Part shown: piece after piece, positions 25,069 through 33,744 of the stretch
Layout of the letters: the number at the start of each line of letters is the position of its first letter
Numbering within the stretch: position 1 is the stretch's first letter
NCBI RefSeq assembly: GCF_019947135.1
Contig: NZ_JAGSHT010000001.1
Location: 62,001 to 126,000 of the forward strand
Source of the DNA: Occultella gossypii
Lineage (GTDB): Bacteria; Actinomycetota; Actinomycetes; Actinomycetales; Beutenbergiaceae
Length of the DNA: 64,000 bases
Reading direction: 5' to 3'
Notes under the pieces: model-generated
What the model was told of the DNA's origin: nothing
Database searches by the model: none
The model's input: only the letters and a program-made list of their open reading frames with translations
Translations under genes and position numbers: made by a program

Positions 25069-25736
25069 CGACGATCGGCATCATCGGAGCCGGCGAGGTC
25101 GGATCCCAGATCGCCCGCGCAGCGATCGCGAGCGGTTACACGGTCGTCATCGCCAACTCCCGCGGCCCGCAGACCCTCACCCGGCTCACCGCCGGACTAG
25201 GGCTCTCCGCTCGTGCGGCAACCGCTGCTCAGGCCGCTGCGGCCGGTGACTTCGCCGTCATTGCCGTGCCTCTCAAGCTCGGCAACGACATGCCGGTCGA
25301 GGAGCTCGCCGGCAAGATCGTGCTCGACACGAACAACTACATGCCCGCGCGCGACGGAGATTTTCCGGTGGTCGACTCCGGCGAGAAGACCGTTCACGAG
25401 CTGCGGCAGGAGCAGTTGCCGGCGTCGAAGATCGTCGTGGCGTTCACACACATCCAGGCACCGAGCCTGCTGTCGTTCGCGCGACCCGCCGGATCCCCTG
25501 AGCGCTTGGCACTGGCGGCCTCGAGCGACCATCCCGAAGCCGTCTCGCTCGTGACTGGGCTCTACGACCAGTTCGGATACGACACCGTGGACAACGGTCC
25601 GCTGAGTGAAACCTGGCGGGCCGGCCCCGGCACGCCCGTGTGGCACCGTTCCCTTCTGGGGGGACAGCGCCGCGACGAACTCGTGCGCAACCTGGCGGCG
25701 GCGACCCGGGCACCTGGGGCCACTGCTCGGACGTGA
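25065..25736 (+). CDS. NADPH-dependent F420 reductase-type oxidoreductase
   Basis: 223 residues. The Rossmann motif is at the very start (IGIIGAGEVGSQIARAAI), followed by VVIANSRGPQTL, whose Ser-Arg suits NADP binding. VIAVPLKLG and LDTNNYMPARDG match the F420-dependent NADP reductase family (related to NpdG). These enzymes pass hydride between F420 and NADP, or reduce other small substrates. Start GTG 25065 overlaps the XRE stop by four bases, so the two genes are coupled. The C-terminal part (ETWRAGPGTPVWH) is also conserved in the family. Confidence 0.85.
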   Translation: MTTIGIIGAGEVGSQIARAAIASGYTVVIANSRGPQTLTRLTAGLGLSARAATAAQAAAAGDFAVIAVPLKLGNDMPVEELAGKIVLDTNNYMPARDGDFPVVDSGEKTVHELRQEQLPASKIVVAFTHIQAPSLLSFARPAGSPERLALAASSDHPEAVSLVTGLYDQFGYDTVDNGPLSETWRAGPGTPVWHRSLLGGQRRDELVRNLAAATRAPGATART

Positions 25737-25764
25737 CCTCGTCGGGCCGGAGTGCCTGCGTGGC

Positions 25765-27084
25765 TCAGGGCTGGGCGGCTCTGGCGTCCGGTTCGAGGTC
25801 CTCCATCGGCGGGTCGAGGTTGCGCAGCTTCGCGTACACGGCCCACATCACCGCCACGATCGGGATGACGATCACGGCGCCGAGGATGCCCGCCACCAGG
25901 GTGCCGGCGGTCACCGCCAGGGCCACGACCAGCGGATGCAGGGAGACTTGCTTGCCCATCACCAGCGGCTGCAGGATATGGCCTTCGAACTGGCCGATGA
26001 GGGCAATGCCGATGCCGACCAGGATCGCGTTGACCGGTCCGTTCACGGCTAGGGCCACCACCATCGCGACGATCATCGCCGCGGGCGCACCCACGAGTGG
26101 GATGAACGCTCCGATGAACACCAGCACGGCCAGCGGCGCAGCCAACGGCACCCGCGCGATGAGCAGGATGATCGCGGCCAGGAAACCGTCCACCAGCGCG
26201 ATGATCACGGTCCCGCGGGCGTACCCGGAGAACGTGTACCAGCCGACGCCACCGGCGAGCATCCACTTCTCCCGCACCTTGGCGGGCAGCTGGTTCAGGA
26301 ACCACTTCCACATATCGTTGCCGCGGGCGAGGAAGAACACCGTGCAGAAGATCGCCAGTGCCAGGGCCGCGAACACCTCGAACACCGAGCCCGCGCCGGC
26401 GGCGGCCCGGTCCAACAGGGCGCTCTGGTTCTCCTGCAGCCACGTCTGGCCCTGATCCAGCCACTCGCTGACCTGCTCCTCGGTGATCGTCAGTCCGAAC
26501 GGCAGGTTCTGGGCGAGTGCGAACAGCTGGGCGATACCGGTGGAGAACTGCTCCGACAGGGACTCCCACTGTCCGGTCACGGACGTGATCACGTAGGTCA
26601 GCAGCCCACCGACGAACGCGAGTGCCGACAGCAGGCCCAGAGCGGTGGCCAGCCCGCGCGGCATGACCTTGGCGAACACGTTGACCAGCGGGCGCAGCAC
26701 GGCGGTGATGACCAGGCCGAGGAAGACCGCGACGAACACCAGCTGGATCCGGGCCGTCGCCCAGACCAGCAGCGAGATGAGCGCGATCACCACGAGGATG
26801 CGCCACGACCAGCCGGCCGACTTGCGCATCCAGCGGGGGACGCCGTCGCCGCCGTCGTCGGCACGCAGGTGCGCCTCCGGGAGGCGGTGCACCCGGGCCC
26901 GGGCACCCCGGGCGGGGGAGCGGGGCAGCGGGGGCAGGGGCACCGACGATGGCGAACCGTCGTCGGCGTCGGTGGCGGATCGGGTCGCTGACGCAGACGC
27001 GCCCGCATTCGCGGACGCCGCCCGGCGCGCGGCCGCGGCCTGGCGGACCGCGACGGCCTGGATGCGTGGGGGCACGAGTCTCAC
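25765..27084 (-). CDS. AI-2E (PerM) family transporter
   Basis: About 440 residues with eight hydrophobic segments and the family's order: paired helices near the N-terminus, a long extracellular region rich in Gln/Glu (EEQVSEWLDQGQTWLQENQS), then FIGAFIPLVGAPAAMIVAMV and IALIGQFEGHILQPLVMGKQ, the hallmark of PerM/AI-2E exporters. Substrates of most members are unknown. The start is uncertain: GTG 27084 fits codon usage, while GTG 27204 has a good GGAGG site but codes for 40 extra residues with much weaker GC at third positions. The first 80 residues are disordered in either case. Confidence 0.85.
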   Translation of the reverse strand: MRLVPPRIQAVAVRQAAAARRAASANAGASASATRSATDADDGSPSSVPLPPLPRSPARGARARVHRLPEAHLRADDGGDGVPRWMRKSAGWSWRILVVIALISLLVWATARIQLVFVAVFLGLVITAVLRPLVNVFAKVMPRGLATALGLLSALAFVGGLLTYVITSVTGQWESLSEQFSTGIAQLFALAQNLPFGLTITEEQVSEWLDQGQTWLQENQSALLDRAAAGAGSVFEVFAALALAIFCTVFFLARGNDMWKWFLNQLPAKVREKWMLAGGVGWYTFSGYARGTVIIALVDGFLAAIILLIARVPLAAPLAVLVFIGAFIPLVGAPAAMIVAMVVALAVNGPVNAILVGIGIALIGQFEGHILQPLVMGKQVSLHPLVVALAVTAGTLVAGILGAVIVIPIVAVMWAVYAKLRNLDPPMEDLEPDARAAQP

Positions 27085-27231
27085 GCGGCCAGTCTGCACC
27101 AGAGTCGTCCGGTTCGCGCGGAAGCAGACCCGTGCCACGAATCTTGCCCGCGACGTCCCGGCGTGCCCTACATTCGGCCCACCGGGCGAACGTACCGGCG
27201 CCACGAGTGGCCTCCACGAAAGAACACGCCC

Positions 27232-28050
27232 ATGGCCTCCCAGCCGCCAGACCGGTCATTCGCACCGCCCTATCCGCCGCACCGCCCGACGGTGACCGGC
27301 AGCTACCCGGCCGGGAACCGGGCCAGTTACCCGGCCGGCTACCCGACCGGGAACCAGTCCGGCTACCCGACCGTGCCCCAGGCCGGCTGGCCGTACGCGC
27401 AGACCGGCCCCGCGCCGTCGGGCGGTCCCGCGGCTACGTGGCCGCCGGCACCCCCGGCCCGCAGCCGGGTCCTGGTCTGGCTGGTGCCGAGCCTGGTCGG
27501 GGTGCTCGCGCTGGTGGTCGGCTTCGCGGCGGGAGCGCTCACCGCGCCGTTCGGCGGACCGCTGGCCGTCGCCTGGGAGTCGGGCAACACCACCTCGCGT
27601 GAGCAGCCGGCCGCGCTCGGGACAAGCGTGACGATCCTGGACGAGGGGTACGAGTGGGACGTCACGCTCGGCACACCGGAGTACGACGCCGATGACCTCG
27701 TGCGCGACGTGGATCCGCTCAACGATCCCGCCCCCGACGGCCAGGCCTACGTCGTGGTGCCGGTCACCGCGACCTACCACGGGCCCGATCGTGCGAATGC
27801 CGGTCTGGACCTGTGGGTCTCGTTCGTCACGGCGCAGGGGAACTCCTATGACGAGGCGAGCCTGTACACCGCGGACGGCTATCTGATGGGGCCGGATCCG
27901 CTCTACCTGACCGCCGACGTGTTCGACGGCGCCACCGTCACCGGCAACGTCACGTTCGCCATTCCCGAGGGTGCGCAGGACGAGCCGGGCGCGGTCTGGC
28001 TCGTGGCGGACGCGTGGACGGGGGATGGCGCGTTCTTCGAGGCGCACTGA
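27232..28050 (+). CDS. Membrane-anchored protein with Pro/Tyr/Gly-rich N-terminus, DUF4352-like
   Basis: 272 residues. The first 75 are cytoplasmic and low complexity with repeats of the YPAG/YPTG type (SYPAGNRASYPAGYPTG). A single transmembrane helix follows (residues about 82-108, LVWLVPSLVGVLALVVGFAA). The extracellular C-terminal domain, with AYVVVPVTATYHG and ATVTGNVTFAIPEG, resembles the immunoglobulin-like DUF4352 domain found in many actinobacterial envelope proteins. Function unknown. The start ATG 27232 has a weak GAAAGAA site. Divergent from the PerM-type gene. Confidence 0.7.
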   Translation: MASQPPDRSFAPPYPPHRPTVTGSYPAGNRASYPAGYPTGNQSGYPTVPQAGWPYAQTGPAPSGGPAATWPPAPPARSRVLVWLVPSLVGVLALVVGFAAGALTAPFGGPLAVAWESGNTTSREQPAALGTSVTILDEGYEWDVTLGTPEYDADDLVRDVDPLNDPAPDGQAYVVVPVTATYHGPDRANAGLDLWVSFVTAQGNSYDEASLYTADGYLMGPDPLYLTADVFDGATVTGNVTFAIPEGAQDEPGAVWLVADAWTGDGAFFEAH

Positions 28051-28079
28051 GGCCGGCGGGTACCCGCGGCCGCGGTACC

Positions 28080-29015
28080 TCAGCTGCGGGCGAGCACCGC
28101 CCAGCACCGCACCTGGGTCAGGTCCTTCAGCGCGAGCGCCTGGCGCGCCGGATCGGGCCAGGTCTCGAGCTGCCACAGCACCGACTCCACCGAGCGGGCG
28201 CACGCCCACTCGCAGATCCGTCGGAACGGGATCCCGAGCGCACGCGCGGCGAGGTCCACCCGCGGGCGCAGCACGGCCAACGGATCCGGGTACAGGAACG
28301 GGTTGTCGATCTGGGAGAGCACCGGCCACAGGTCGTACCCGGGATCGCCGATCATCGGCTTCGGGTCGATCGCGAGCCACTGCGGCGGCACCGAACCGGG
28401 TGCGTCGAGCAGGATGTTGCCCGGGTTCAGGTCGCCGTGCAGGACCACGAGCGGTCCGGGCTTCGCCCCCGGCCGCCCGAACGCCGCGAGCAGGCCGAGG
28501 CCGAAGGTGACCTCCTCCCGGTACGCCTCGTACAGGTGGGCCCACCGGTTCGCCCGCTGGGTCGCGATGCGGGACCACTTCGCGCTGACGGTGGTCAGCG
28601 GCGGCATCTCGGTCCCGCTGGCGACGGCGCGGTGCAGGTTCCGCAGGATCTCCACCGCGATCCCCAGCCGCACGTGTGGCGGTGAGGTGTCCGCCAGCAG
28701 CAGCGTGCCGGGGTGGGCCCGGCGCAGCAGCAGTGCCCAGTCCTGGGTGTCATGGTCGAGCAGTTCCACGGCGGCGTGACCCTGCCAGAGCGCCAGGGCG
28801 GTGGCCTCGTACTTGGCCTCGTCATGGGGGAAGGTGAGCTTGAGGACGACCGGTGTCCCGTCCGCCATGACGCCGGGCGTCGTCCACGCCGCGGTGCCGA
28901 CCGAGAACGGCGTGCCGAGCGTCAGCCCCCAGCGGCGGGTCGCGCGGTCGATCAGGCCGGGTAGCCGAGCCACCCAGGCCGCGCCGGCCGGTGTCGATGC
29001 TGCCCCGGTCGTCAA
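28080..29015 (-). CDS. Aminoglycoside/hydroxyurea phosphotransferase family protein
   Basis: About 311 residues with the protein-kinase-like fold of streptomycin 6-kinases (APH(6)). It has VVLKLTFPHDEAKYEA (nucleotide-binding Lys), the catalytic loop VVLHGDLNPGNILLD (HGDxxxxN) and the metal-binding WLAIDPKPMIGDPGYD. Relatives phosphorylate streptomycin or hydroxyurea, but many chromosomal ones have unknown substrates, so resistance should not be assumed. The start is uncertain: no ATG or strong ribosome binding site; TTG 29015 or GTG 28973 are possible, and a CTG at 29042 overlaps the stop of the upstream HAD gene. Probably co-transcribed with that gene. Confidence 0.8.
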   Translation of the reverse strand: MTTGAASTPAGAAWVARLPGLIDRATRRWGLTLGTPFSVGTAAWTTPGVMADGTPVVLKLTFPHDEAKYEATALALWQGHAAVELLDHDTQDWALLLRRAHPGTLLLADTSPPHVRLGIAVEILRNLHRAVASGTEMPPLTTVSAKWSRIATQRANRWAHLYEAYREEVTFGLGLLAAFGRPGAKPGPLVVLHGDLNPGNILLDAPGSVPPQWLAIDPKPMIGDPGYDLWPVLSQIDNPFLYPDPLAVLRPRVDLAARALGIPFRRICEWACARSVESVLWQLETWPDPARQALALKDLTQVRCWAVLARS

Positions 29016-29038
29016 CGACGTGGGCAGGACGGGGCCGT

Positions 29039-29755
29039 TCAGTGCCCGACCGCCGCGCCGTGGGCGGCGACCGGCCCGCCCTTCGGACCCGCGGGCAGTC
29101 CGAGCTGGGTGGCCAGCTGCCCGGCGTCGGTGGCGACCGCGTCGGCGTCGGCGAGCTCGGAGTCGGTGCCGTAGCCCCAGGCGACGAGTACGCACGGCAG
29201 GCCGTGCGCTCGGGCCCCCTCGAGGTCGTGCACGCGGTCACCGACCATCACCGCACCGGACAGGTCCGCCCCCGCCGCGCGCAACTGCGCCAGGGCCTTG
29301 CCCATCACGTACGCCTTGTCCGAGTTGCGGCCGCGGTCGTCGGCCCCGCAGATGGCGGTGAAGTACTCGGTCAGCTCGAAGTGGGCAAGGATCTCACGGG
29401 CGAACTCCTCCGACTTGGAGGTGGCCAGGCTCACCGGGACGCCGGCGTCGCGCAGCGCGACGAGCAACTCACGCATCCCGTCGAACACGGCGGAGTTGAA
29501 CATCGAACCGCCGCCGTAGTGAGCCCGGTAGAGGTCCTGGCCGCGCTCGACGTCTGCGGGGTCCACGCCACCGATGTGCTCGAGGGTCCAGGCCAGGGGT
29601 GGGCCGACCACGGCGCGCAGGGCGGACTGCGGAGGCTCCTCGAGGCCGAGGCCGCGCACCGCGGTGACGAACGAGTCGATCACGCCGGGTGCCGAGTCCG
29701 TCACGGTTCCGTCGAGATCGAGCAGGACCGCGGTCGCAGTTTCGGGCATCCTCAC
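29039..29755 (-). CDS. HAD-superfamily phosphatase, phosphoglycolate-phosphatase-like
   Basis: 238 residues. HAD motif I is LLDLDGTVTDSAPG, motif II the Thr/Ser in SLATSKSEEF, the conserved Lys is in NSDKAYVM, and motif IV is AVMVGDRVHDLEGARAHGL. The helical cap follows motif I. The closest match is the Gph/PGP group, which dephosphorylates 2-phosphoglycolate or similar small phosphates. Start GTG 29755 is seven bases after TAGGCT (29768-29763), while ATG 29749 two codons later is the alternative. Divergent from the pentapeptide-repeat gene. Confidence 0.88.
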   Translation of the reverse strand: MRMPETATAVLLDLDGTVTDSAPGVIDSFVTAVRGLGLEEPPQSALRAVVGPPLAWTLEHIGGVDPADVERGQDLYRAHYGGGSMFNSAVFDGMRELLVALRDAGVPVSLATSKSEEFAREILAHFELTEYFTAICGADDRGRNSDKAYVMGKALAQLRAAGADLSGAVMVGDRVHDLEGARAHGLPCVLVAWGYGTDSELADADAVATDAGQLATQLGLPAGPKGGPVAAHGAAVGH

Positions 29756-29866
29756 GCGCGTCAGCCTAATAGGTAGGGTGGCGGGATCGAACCGACGAAC
29801 CGCACGAACCCGACCGCCGGCGCCACGTCCGCGGGCCTCGACCTGCGTGCCGACTGCGCCCGCTGC

Positions 29867-30628
29867 GTGGGCCTGTGCTGCGTTGCCCTGGCATTCGCGA
29901 GGTCCGCCGACTTCGCGTTCGACAAGGCCGCCGGCGAGCCCTGCCGGAACCTGCTGGCCGACCACCGGTGCGCGATCCACACGAACCTGCGGGCCACGGG
30001 AATGGCCGGGTGCACCACCTACGACTGCTTCGGGGCCGGGCAGCACATCACCAGGACCACGTTCGCAGGGCGCACCTGGCGGGACGGCCCGGACACCAGC
30101 GCAGCCATGTTCGCGGCGTTCGGGGTGATGCGGCGGCTGCACGAGGCGCTCTGGTACCTGGCCTGCGCCCGCGCGCTCGACCTGCCCGCGGAGCTCGCCG
30201 GCGAGATCGGCAGGCTCCGGACCCGGATCGAGGACGCGACCACGGGTAGCGCTGCGGACCTGGCTGCCCTCGACGTCGACGCCATCTGGGCCGAGATGGC
30301 CGATGCCGCGCTCCGGGCCAGCGCTCACACCCGTGCACGGGTACGCGGACCGCGCCCCGAGCGTCGGGGCGCGGACCTCATCGGTGCGGACCTGCGCGGC
30401 GCCGACCTGCGCGGGGCGAACCTGCGGGGTGCCGCCCTGATCGGCGCCGACCTGCGCGGTGCCCGGCTGCACCGGGCTGACGTGATCGGTGCGGACCTGC
30501 GGGGCGCGGACGTGCGCGGTACCGACCTCGCCGACGTCCTGTTCCTGACCCAGCCGCAGATCGCCGCCGCGACCGGTGACACGCGCACCGGGATACCGGA
30601 CGGGCTCAGCCGCCCGGCGCACTGGTAG
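29867..30628 (+). CDS. Cysteine-rich pentapeptide-repeat protein (N-terminus extends upstream of the first usable start)
   Basis: At least 253 residues. The N-terminal half has a cysteine cluster (GLCC, CRNL, HRCAIH, GCTTYDCFGAGQ) that may bind metal. The C-terminal part is a pentapeptide-repeat beta-helix, GADLRGADLRGANLRGA, repeated about ten times. Such helices can mimic DNA, but here the function is unknown. GTG 29867 is the first ATG, GTG or TTG in frame, yet the conserved-looking CARCVGLCC motif begins before it. The frame is open back to a stop at 29774; a TAGGGT -10 (29775-29780) precedes an ATC codon at 29786 exactly where a leaderless start would be expected. Confidence 0.75.
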   Translation: MGLCCVALAFARSADFAFDKAAGEPCRNLLADHRCAIHTNLRATGMAGCTTYDCFGAGQHITRTTFAGRTWRDGPDTSAAMFAAFGVMRRLHEALWYLACARALDLPAELAGEIGRLRTRIEDATTGSAADLAALDVDAIWAEMADAALRASAHTRARVRGPRPERRGADLIGADLRGADLRGANLRGAALIGADLRGARLHRADVIGADLRGADVRGTDLADVLFLTQPQIAAATGDTRTGIPDGLSRPAHW

Positions 30629-30644
30629 GCGGGGGAGGGCTGTC

Positions 30645-31877
30645 ATGGCGGACTCCTCGCTCGGGTCCGGGTTCCGGAACGTCTTCGTCGCGAACCTGGG
30701 GTCCAGTCTCGCGGACGGTATCGCCCGGGTGGCAGCGCCGCTGCTCGCGGTCCGTCTCACCGACGACCCGCTGCTGATCTCAGGGATCGCCGCCGTGGCG
30801 CTGCTGCCCTGGCTGTTCTTCGCGATCCCGGCCGGGATCGTCCTGGACCGGATCGACCGGCGGCGGGCGCTCGCCATGGCGAACGCCGTGCGGACGGTGC
30901 TGGCAGTCGCCCTGTTGGTCCTCACGGCCACCGGCGCCCTCACCATCTGGTGGCTGTACGCCGTGATCTTCGTCTACGGCGCCTTCGAGACCCTGTACGA
31001 CGGCGCGATCCGCGCGGTGGTGCCGAGCCTCGTCGAGCGACACAACCTGCCGCGGGCGAACTCGCGGGTCGAGGCGGGTGAGATCGTGGTGCAGAACTTC
31101 GCGGCCGCTCCGTTCACGTCCGCGTTGTTCGCCGTCTCGGTGCTGATCCCGCTCGGGATCGGTGTGCTCGGCTACGCCGTCGCCGGGTTGCTCGCGCTCT
31201 GGCTGCCGTTGGCCGCCGCCGGGGCGCACCGGGCCGACGGCGCCACCCGCGAGCGGGTGCCGTGGCGTGACGAGGTACGGCAGGGCCTGCGGTTCATCCT
31301 CGGGAACCCGATGTTGCGGCCGCTGTGGTTCCTCAGCACGGTGGTCGCGTTGGGCCACTCCGCGGCGACGGCGACGCTGGTGCTCTACGTGCTGGACCGC
31401 CTCGGCGTCCCCGAGGCGCTGTTCGGGGTGTTCATGCTGTCGATGGCGCTCGGTGGGATCGTCGGGGCCTGGGTCGCCTCGCCGGCGAAGGAGCGCTTCG
31501 GCGCCGGGCCGGTGATGGCGGTCGCCAGCCTCGCCTCAGCGCTCGCCCTGGTCGCGATCGGCGTGTGGCCGACGGTGGTCGGCGGCGCAGTCGGACTGGC
31601 GGTGTCCTCGGGCGCGGTGACGGCGTGGAACGTCCTGGTCATGTCGCTGCGGCAGAGCATCATCCCGAGCCGGCTGCTCGGCCGGGTGCACGGGACCTGG
31701 CGCACCCTGCTGTGGGGCGTGGTCCCACTGGGATCGGTGATCGGCGGCCTGCTCGCACGGATCGACCTGGTCACACCCCTCCTGGTCGGCGGTGGGCTGG
31801 CCGCGCTGACCTCACTGATCGGGTTCCGGTTCCTGTACTCCCTGCCCGATCCCGAAGATGTCACGGTGCCTGGGTGA
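30645..31877 (+). CDS. Major facilitator superfamily transporter
   Basis: 410 residues with about 12 hydrophobic helices. It starts FRNVFVANLGSSLADGIARVAAPLLAV, and the loop between helices 2 and 3 reads AGIVLDRIDRRRALAMAN, the MFS motif A variant GxxxDRxxRR. The second half has LGRVHGTWRTLLWGVVPLGS, usual in the enterobactin-exporter-like (MFS_3) group, so it is probably a proton-driven drug or siderophore exporter; the substrate is unknown. ATG 30645 is preceded by GGGGGAGGG. It lies 16 bases after the pentapeptide gene and is probably co-transcribed with it. Confidence 0.88.
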   Translation: MADSSLGSGFRNVFVANLGSSLADGIARVAAPLLAVRLTDDPLLISGIAAVALLPWLFFAIPAGIVLDRIDRRRALAMANAVRTVLAVALLVLTATGALTIWWLYAVIFVYGAFETLYDGAIRAVVPSLVERHNLPRANSRVEAGEIVVQNFAAAPFTSALFAVSVLIPLGIGVLGYAVAGLLALWLPLAAAGAHRADGATRERVPWRDEVRQGLRFILGNPMLRPLWFLSTVVALGHSAATATLVLYVLDRLGVPEALFGVFMLSMALGGIVGAWVASPAKERFGAGPVMAVASLASALALVAIGVWPTVVGGAVGLAVSSGAVTAWNVLVMSLRQSIIPSRLLGRVHGTWRTLLWGVVPLGSVIGGLLARIDLVTPLLVGGGLAALTSLIGFRFLYSLPDPEDVTVPG

Positions 31878-31938
31878 GCGCGCGGAGCGCCGTGGCGAGG
31901 CAGGGCGTGGCCCGCACGTCTGCGAATGGCCGCACGGC

Positions 31939-32412
31939 TCAGGAGCCGCCCGCGTAGCCGTGCTGGCGCCAGGCCTCGTAGATCGCCAGCGCGGCGGCGT
32001 TGGACAGGTTCAGCGAGCGGATCCCAGGCAGCATCGGGATCCGCACACGGTCGGTGACCCGCTCGTCCGCCAGCACCTGCTCGGGCAGCCCGGTCGGCTC
32101 CGGGCCGAACAGCAGCGTGTCGCCCGGTGCGTAGGCCACGTCCGTGAACGAGCGGGTCGCGTGGCCCGTGAAGGCGTACACCCGCCCGGTGCCGACGGCC
32201 TGGACGCGAGTCAGCGCGGCGTCGAGACCGGGATGCACCTCGACCCGGGCGAGGTCGTGGTAGTCCAGGCCGGCCCGGCGCAGGTTCGCGTCCGAGAGAT
32301 CGAAGCCCAACGGCTCGACCAGGTGCAGCGTGGTGCCGGTGGCGGCCGTGAGCCGGATGGCGTTCCCGGAGTTACCTGGGATGCGCGGCTCGAAGAACAT
32401 GATGTGGAACAC
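31939..32412 (-). CDS. trmL: tRNA (cytidine(34)-2'-O)-methyltransferase
   Basis: 157 residues, the small stand-alone SPOUT-class enzyme that methylates the 2'-OH of the wobble base of tRNA-Leu isoacceptors using S-adenosylmethionine. It starts MFHIMFFEPRIPGNSGNAIR and has the knot motifs LLFGPEPTGLP and IPMLPGIRSLNLSNAAA, as in TrmL. The start is GTG 32412. It lies between the convergent MFS gene and a gene for an AAA ATPase transcribed in the same direction 48 bases upstream. Confidence 0.93.
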   Translation of the reverse strand: MFHIMFFEPRIPGNSGNAIRLTAATGTTLHLVEPLGFDLSDANLRRAGLDYHDLARVEVHPGLDAALTRVQAVGTGRVYAFTGHATRSFTDVAYAPGDTLLFGPEPTGLPEQVLADERVTDRVRIPMLPGIRSLNLSNAAALAIYEAWRQHGYAGGS

Positions 32413-32460
32413 GCGACCATCGTCCCACCGCGGGCCGGTCCGACCGGCCGCGGGCAGGAC

Positions 32461-33633
32461 TCAGCGGCTCGGCCAGGTCCACGACGGTCGGCTGAGCATG
32501 CCCTGCCCGGCGATCGTCGTCTCGCCCAGCTCCTTGACGAGTTCGACCCGCTCCAGGTCCTCGCCGGCCAGGTCCGCGAGCGAGGCCTGAAGCGGCCCGG
32601 AGTGCGTCACCACCACCACCTGCATCTCCTCGCTCGCCGCGTGGATGAGGCCGGCGAGCGGCGCGATCAGCTCCGGGTGCAGGCTCGTCTCCGGCTCGTT
32701 CAGGACGAGGAGTTCCGGCGGCCGGGGTGTGAGCAGCGCCGCCGCGAGCATCAGGTAACGCAGGGTTCCGTCGGAGAGTTCGTCGGCGCGCATCGGTCGG
32801 AGCATGCCGTCCTGACGCAGCGCGAGCGAGAACCGGCCCGAGTCCACCGACACCTCGATCCGCGAACCGGGGAACGCGGCGTCGACCGTGCGGGCGAGCA
32901 CCTCGGACCTGCCGATCTCCTGGATCGTCGCCAGCGCTGCCGCGAGGTCCGCGCCGTCGTGGGCGAGGACCGGCGTGCGGGTGCCGACCGGCGCGAGCCG
33001 GGCCGGGGCGGCCGCGTCCGTGCGCAGGTGGTCGTAGAAGCGCCAGCCGCGCAACTGCTCGCGCAGTTCCAGCAGCTCCGGGGCGCGGTGGGGGTCCGCG
33101 ACGTGCCCGAGCATGGAGTCGTAGTCGGCGAGGGACCGGGTGAGCTCGGTCCAGGAGCGCCCGTCCCGGACCCGCACCACCGGCCCGCGGCGGTGCGCCA
33201 ACACCGCCGCCTGCCGGGCCACCGGTCCGGACCACACCGTCTCCACCTTGATCTCCGGATCCAGCGAGAATGCACCCGAGCCCACATCCGGGCGGGGGAG
33301 CCCGAGGTCCATGGCATAGCCGAAGCCATCCCCGGCGAAGCCGAGCTGCAGGCGCACCGGTCCCGTGCGCCGGGTGCCCTGGACCGGAACCTCGCCCCGC
33401 CGCATCGACCCCGAGATGGTCTCCGGCCCCGCCCAGAGCGTGGACGGCAACCCGCCCTCGCGGGCCAGCGCTGCGACGGCGCCCCCGCGGGCGGCATCCG
33501 TGAGCAGGCGCAGTGACCGGTAAAGGCTGGACTTGCCCGAGCCGTTGGCGCCGGTGATCAGCGTCAGCCGCCCCAACGGCACCACGACGTCACGCAGCGA
33601 GCGGTACCCCTGGACGGCGAGCGTGGTGAGCAT
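32461..33633 (-). CDS. AAA ATPase of the RecF/SMC-like (ABC ATPase) type
   Basis: 390 residues. Walker A is ITGANGSGKSSLYRSL near residue 30; the signature-like ADELSDGTLRYLML and Walker B PELLVLNEPETSLHP are near residues 285-315, followed by VVVVTHSG. It is the single-polypeptide RecF/OLD-like ATPase class (AAA_21), which lacks the long coiled coil of SMC. These often act in DNA repair or in defence systems with a nuclease partner, but no partner gene is adjacent here. The start ATG 33633 follows TACTGT (33646-33641) by seven bases, a leaderless-type signal. Confidence 0.85.
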   Translation of the reverse strand: MLTTLAVQGYRSLRDVVVPLGRLTLITGANGSGKSSLYRSLRLLTDAARGGAVAALAREGGLPSTLWAGPETISGSMRRGEVPVQGTRRTGPVRLQLGFAGDGFGYAMDLGLPRPDVGSGAFSLDPEIKVETVWSGPVARQAAVLAHRRGPVVRVRDGRSWTELTRSLADYDSMLGHVADPHRAPELLELREQLRGWRFYDHLRTDAAAPARLAPVGTRTPVLAHDGADLAAALATIQEIGRSEVLARTVDAAFPGSRIEVSVDSGRFSLALRQDGMLRPMRADELSDGTLRYLMLAAALLTPRPPELLVLNEPETSLHPELIAPLAGLIHAASEEMQVVVVTHSGPLQASLADLAGEDLERVELVKELGETTIAGQGMLSRPSWTWPSR

Positions 33634-33744
33634 GGACCGAACAGTAGGGGCCACCTCCGACATGATGCCGCCGTCGGCCGAGCGGTGGCGGCAAGTGGTG
33701 GCAACCTTGTAGTCAGTGCGGTGCCGCGGCACTACCGTCGCGCC

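Noticed and set aside
27085-27204. N-terminal extension of the PerM-type transporter to GTG 27204
   Set aside because: It has a good GGAGG, but the codons have low third-position GC and the product is not conserved-looking; kept only as an alternative start.
28080-29015. Streptomycin-resistance gene
   Set aside because: The kinase fold is clear, but chromosomal members of this family often have unknown substrates and there are no resistance or mobile genes around it.
32461-33633. AAA ATPase as part of an anti-phage defence system
   Set aside because: OLD-like ATPases in defence normally have a nuclease domain or partner gene; the neighbours here are trmL and a mutarotase.
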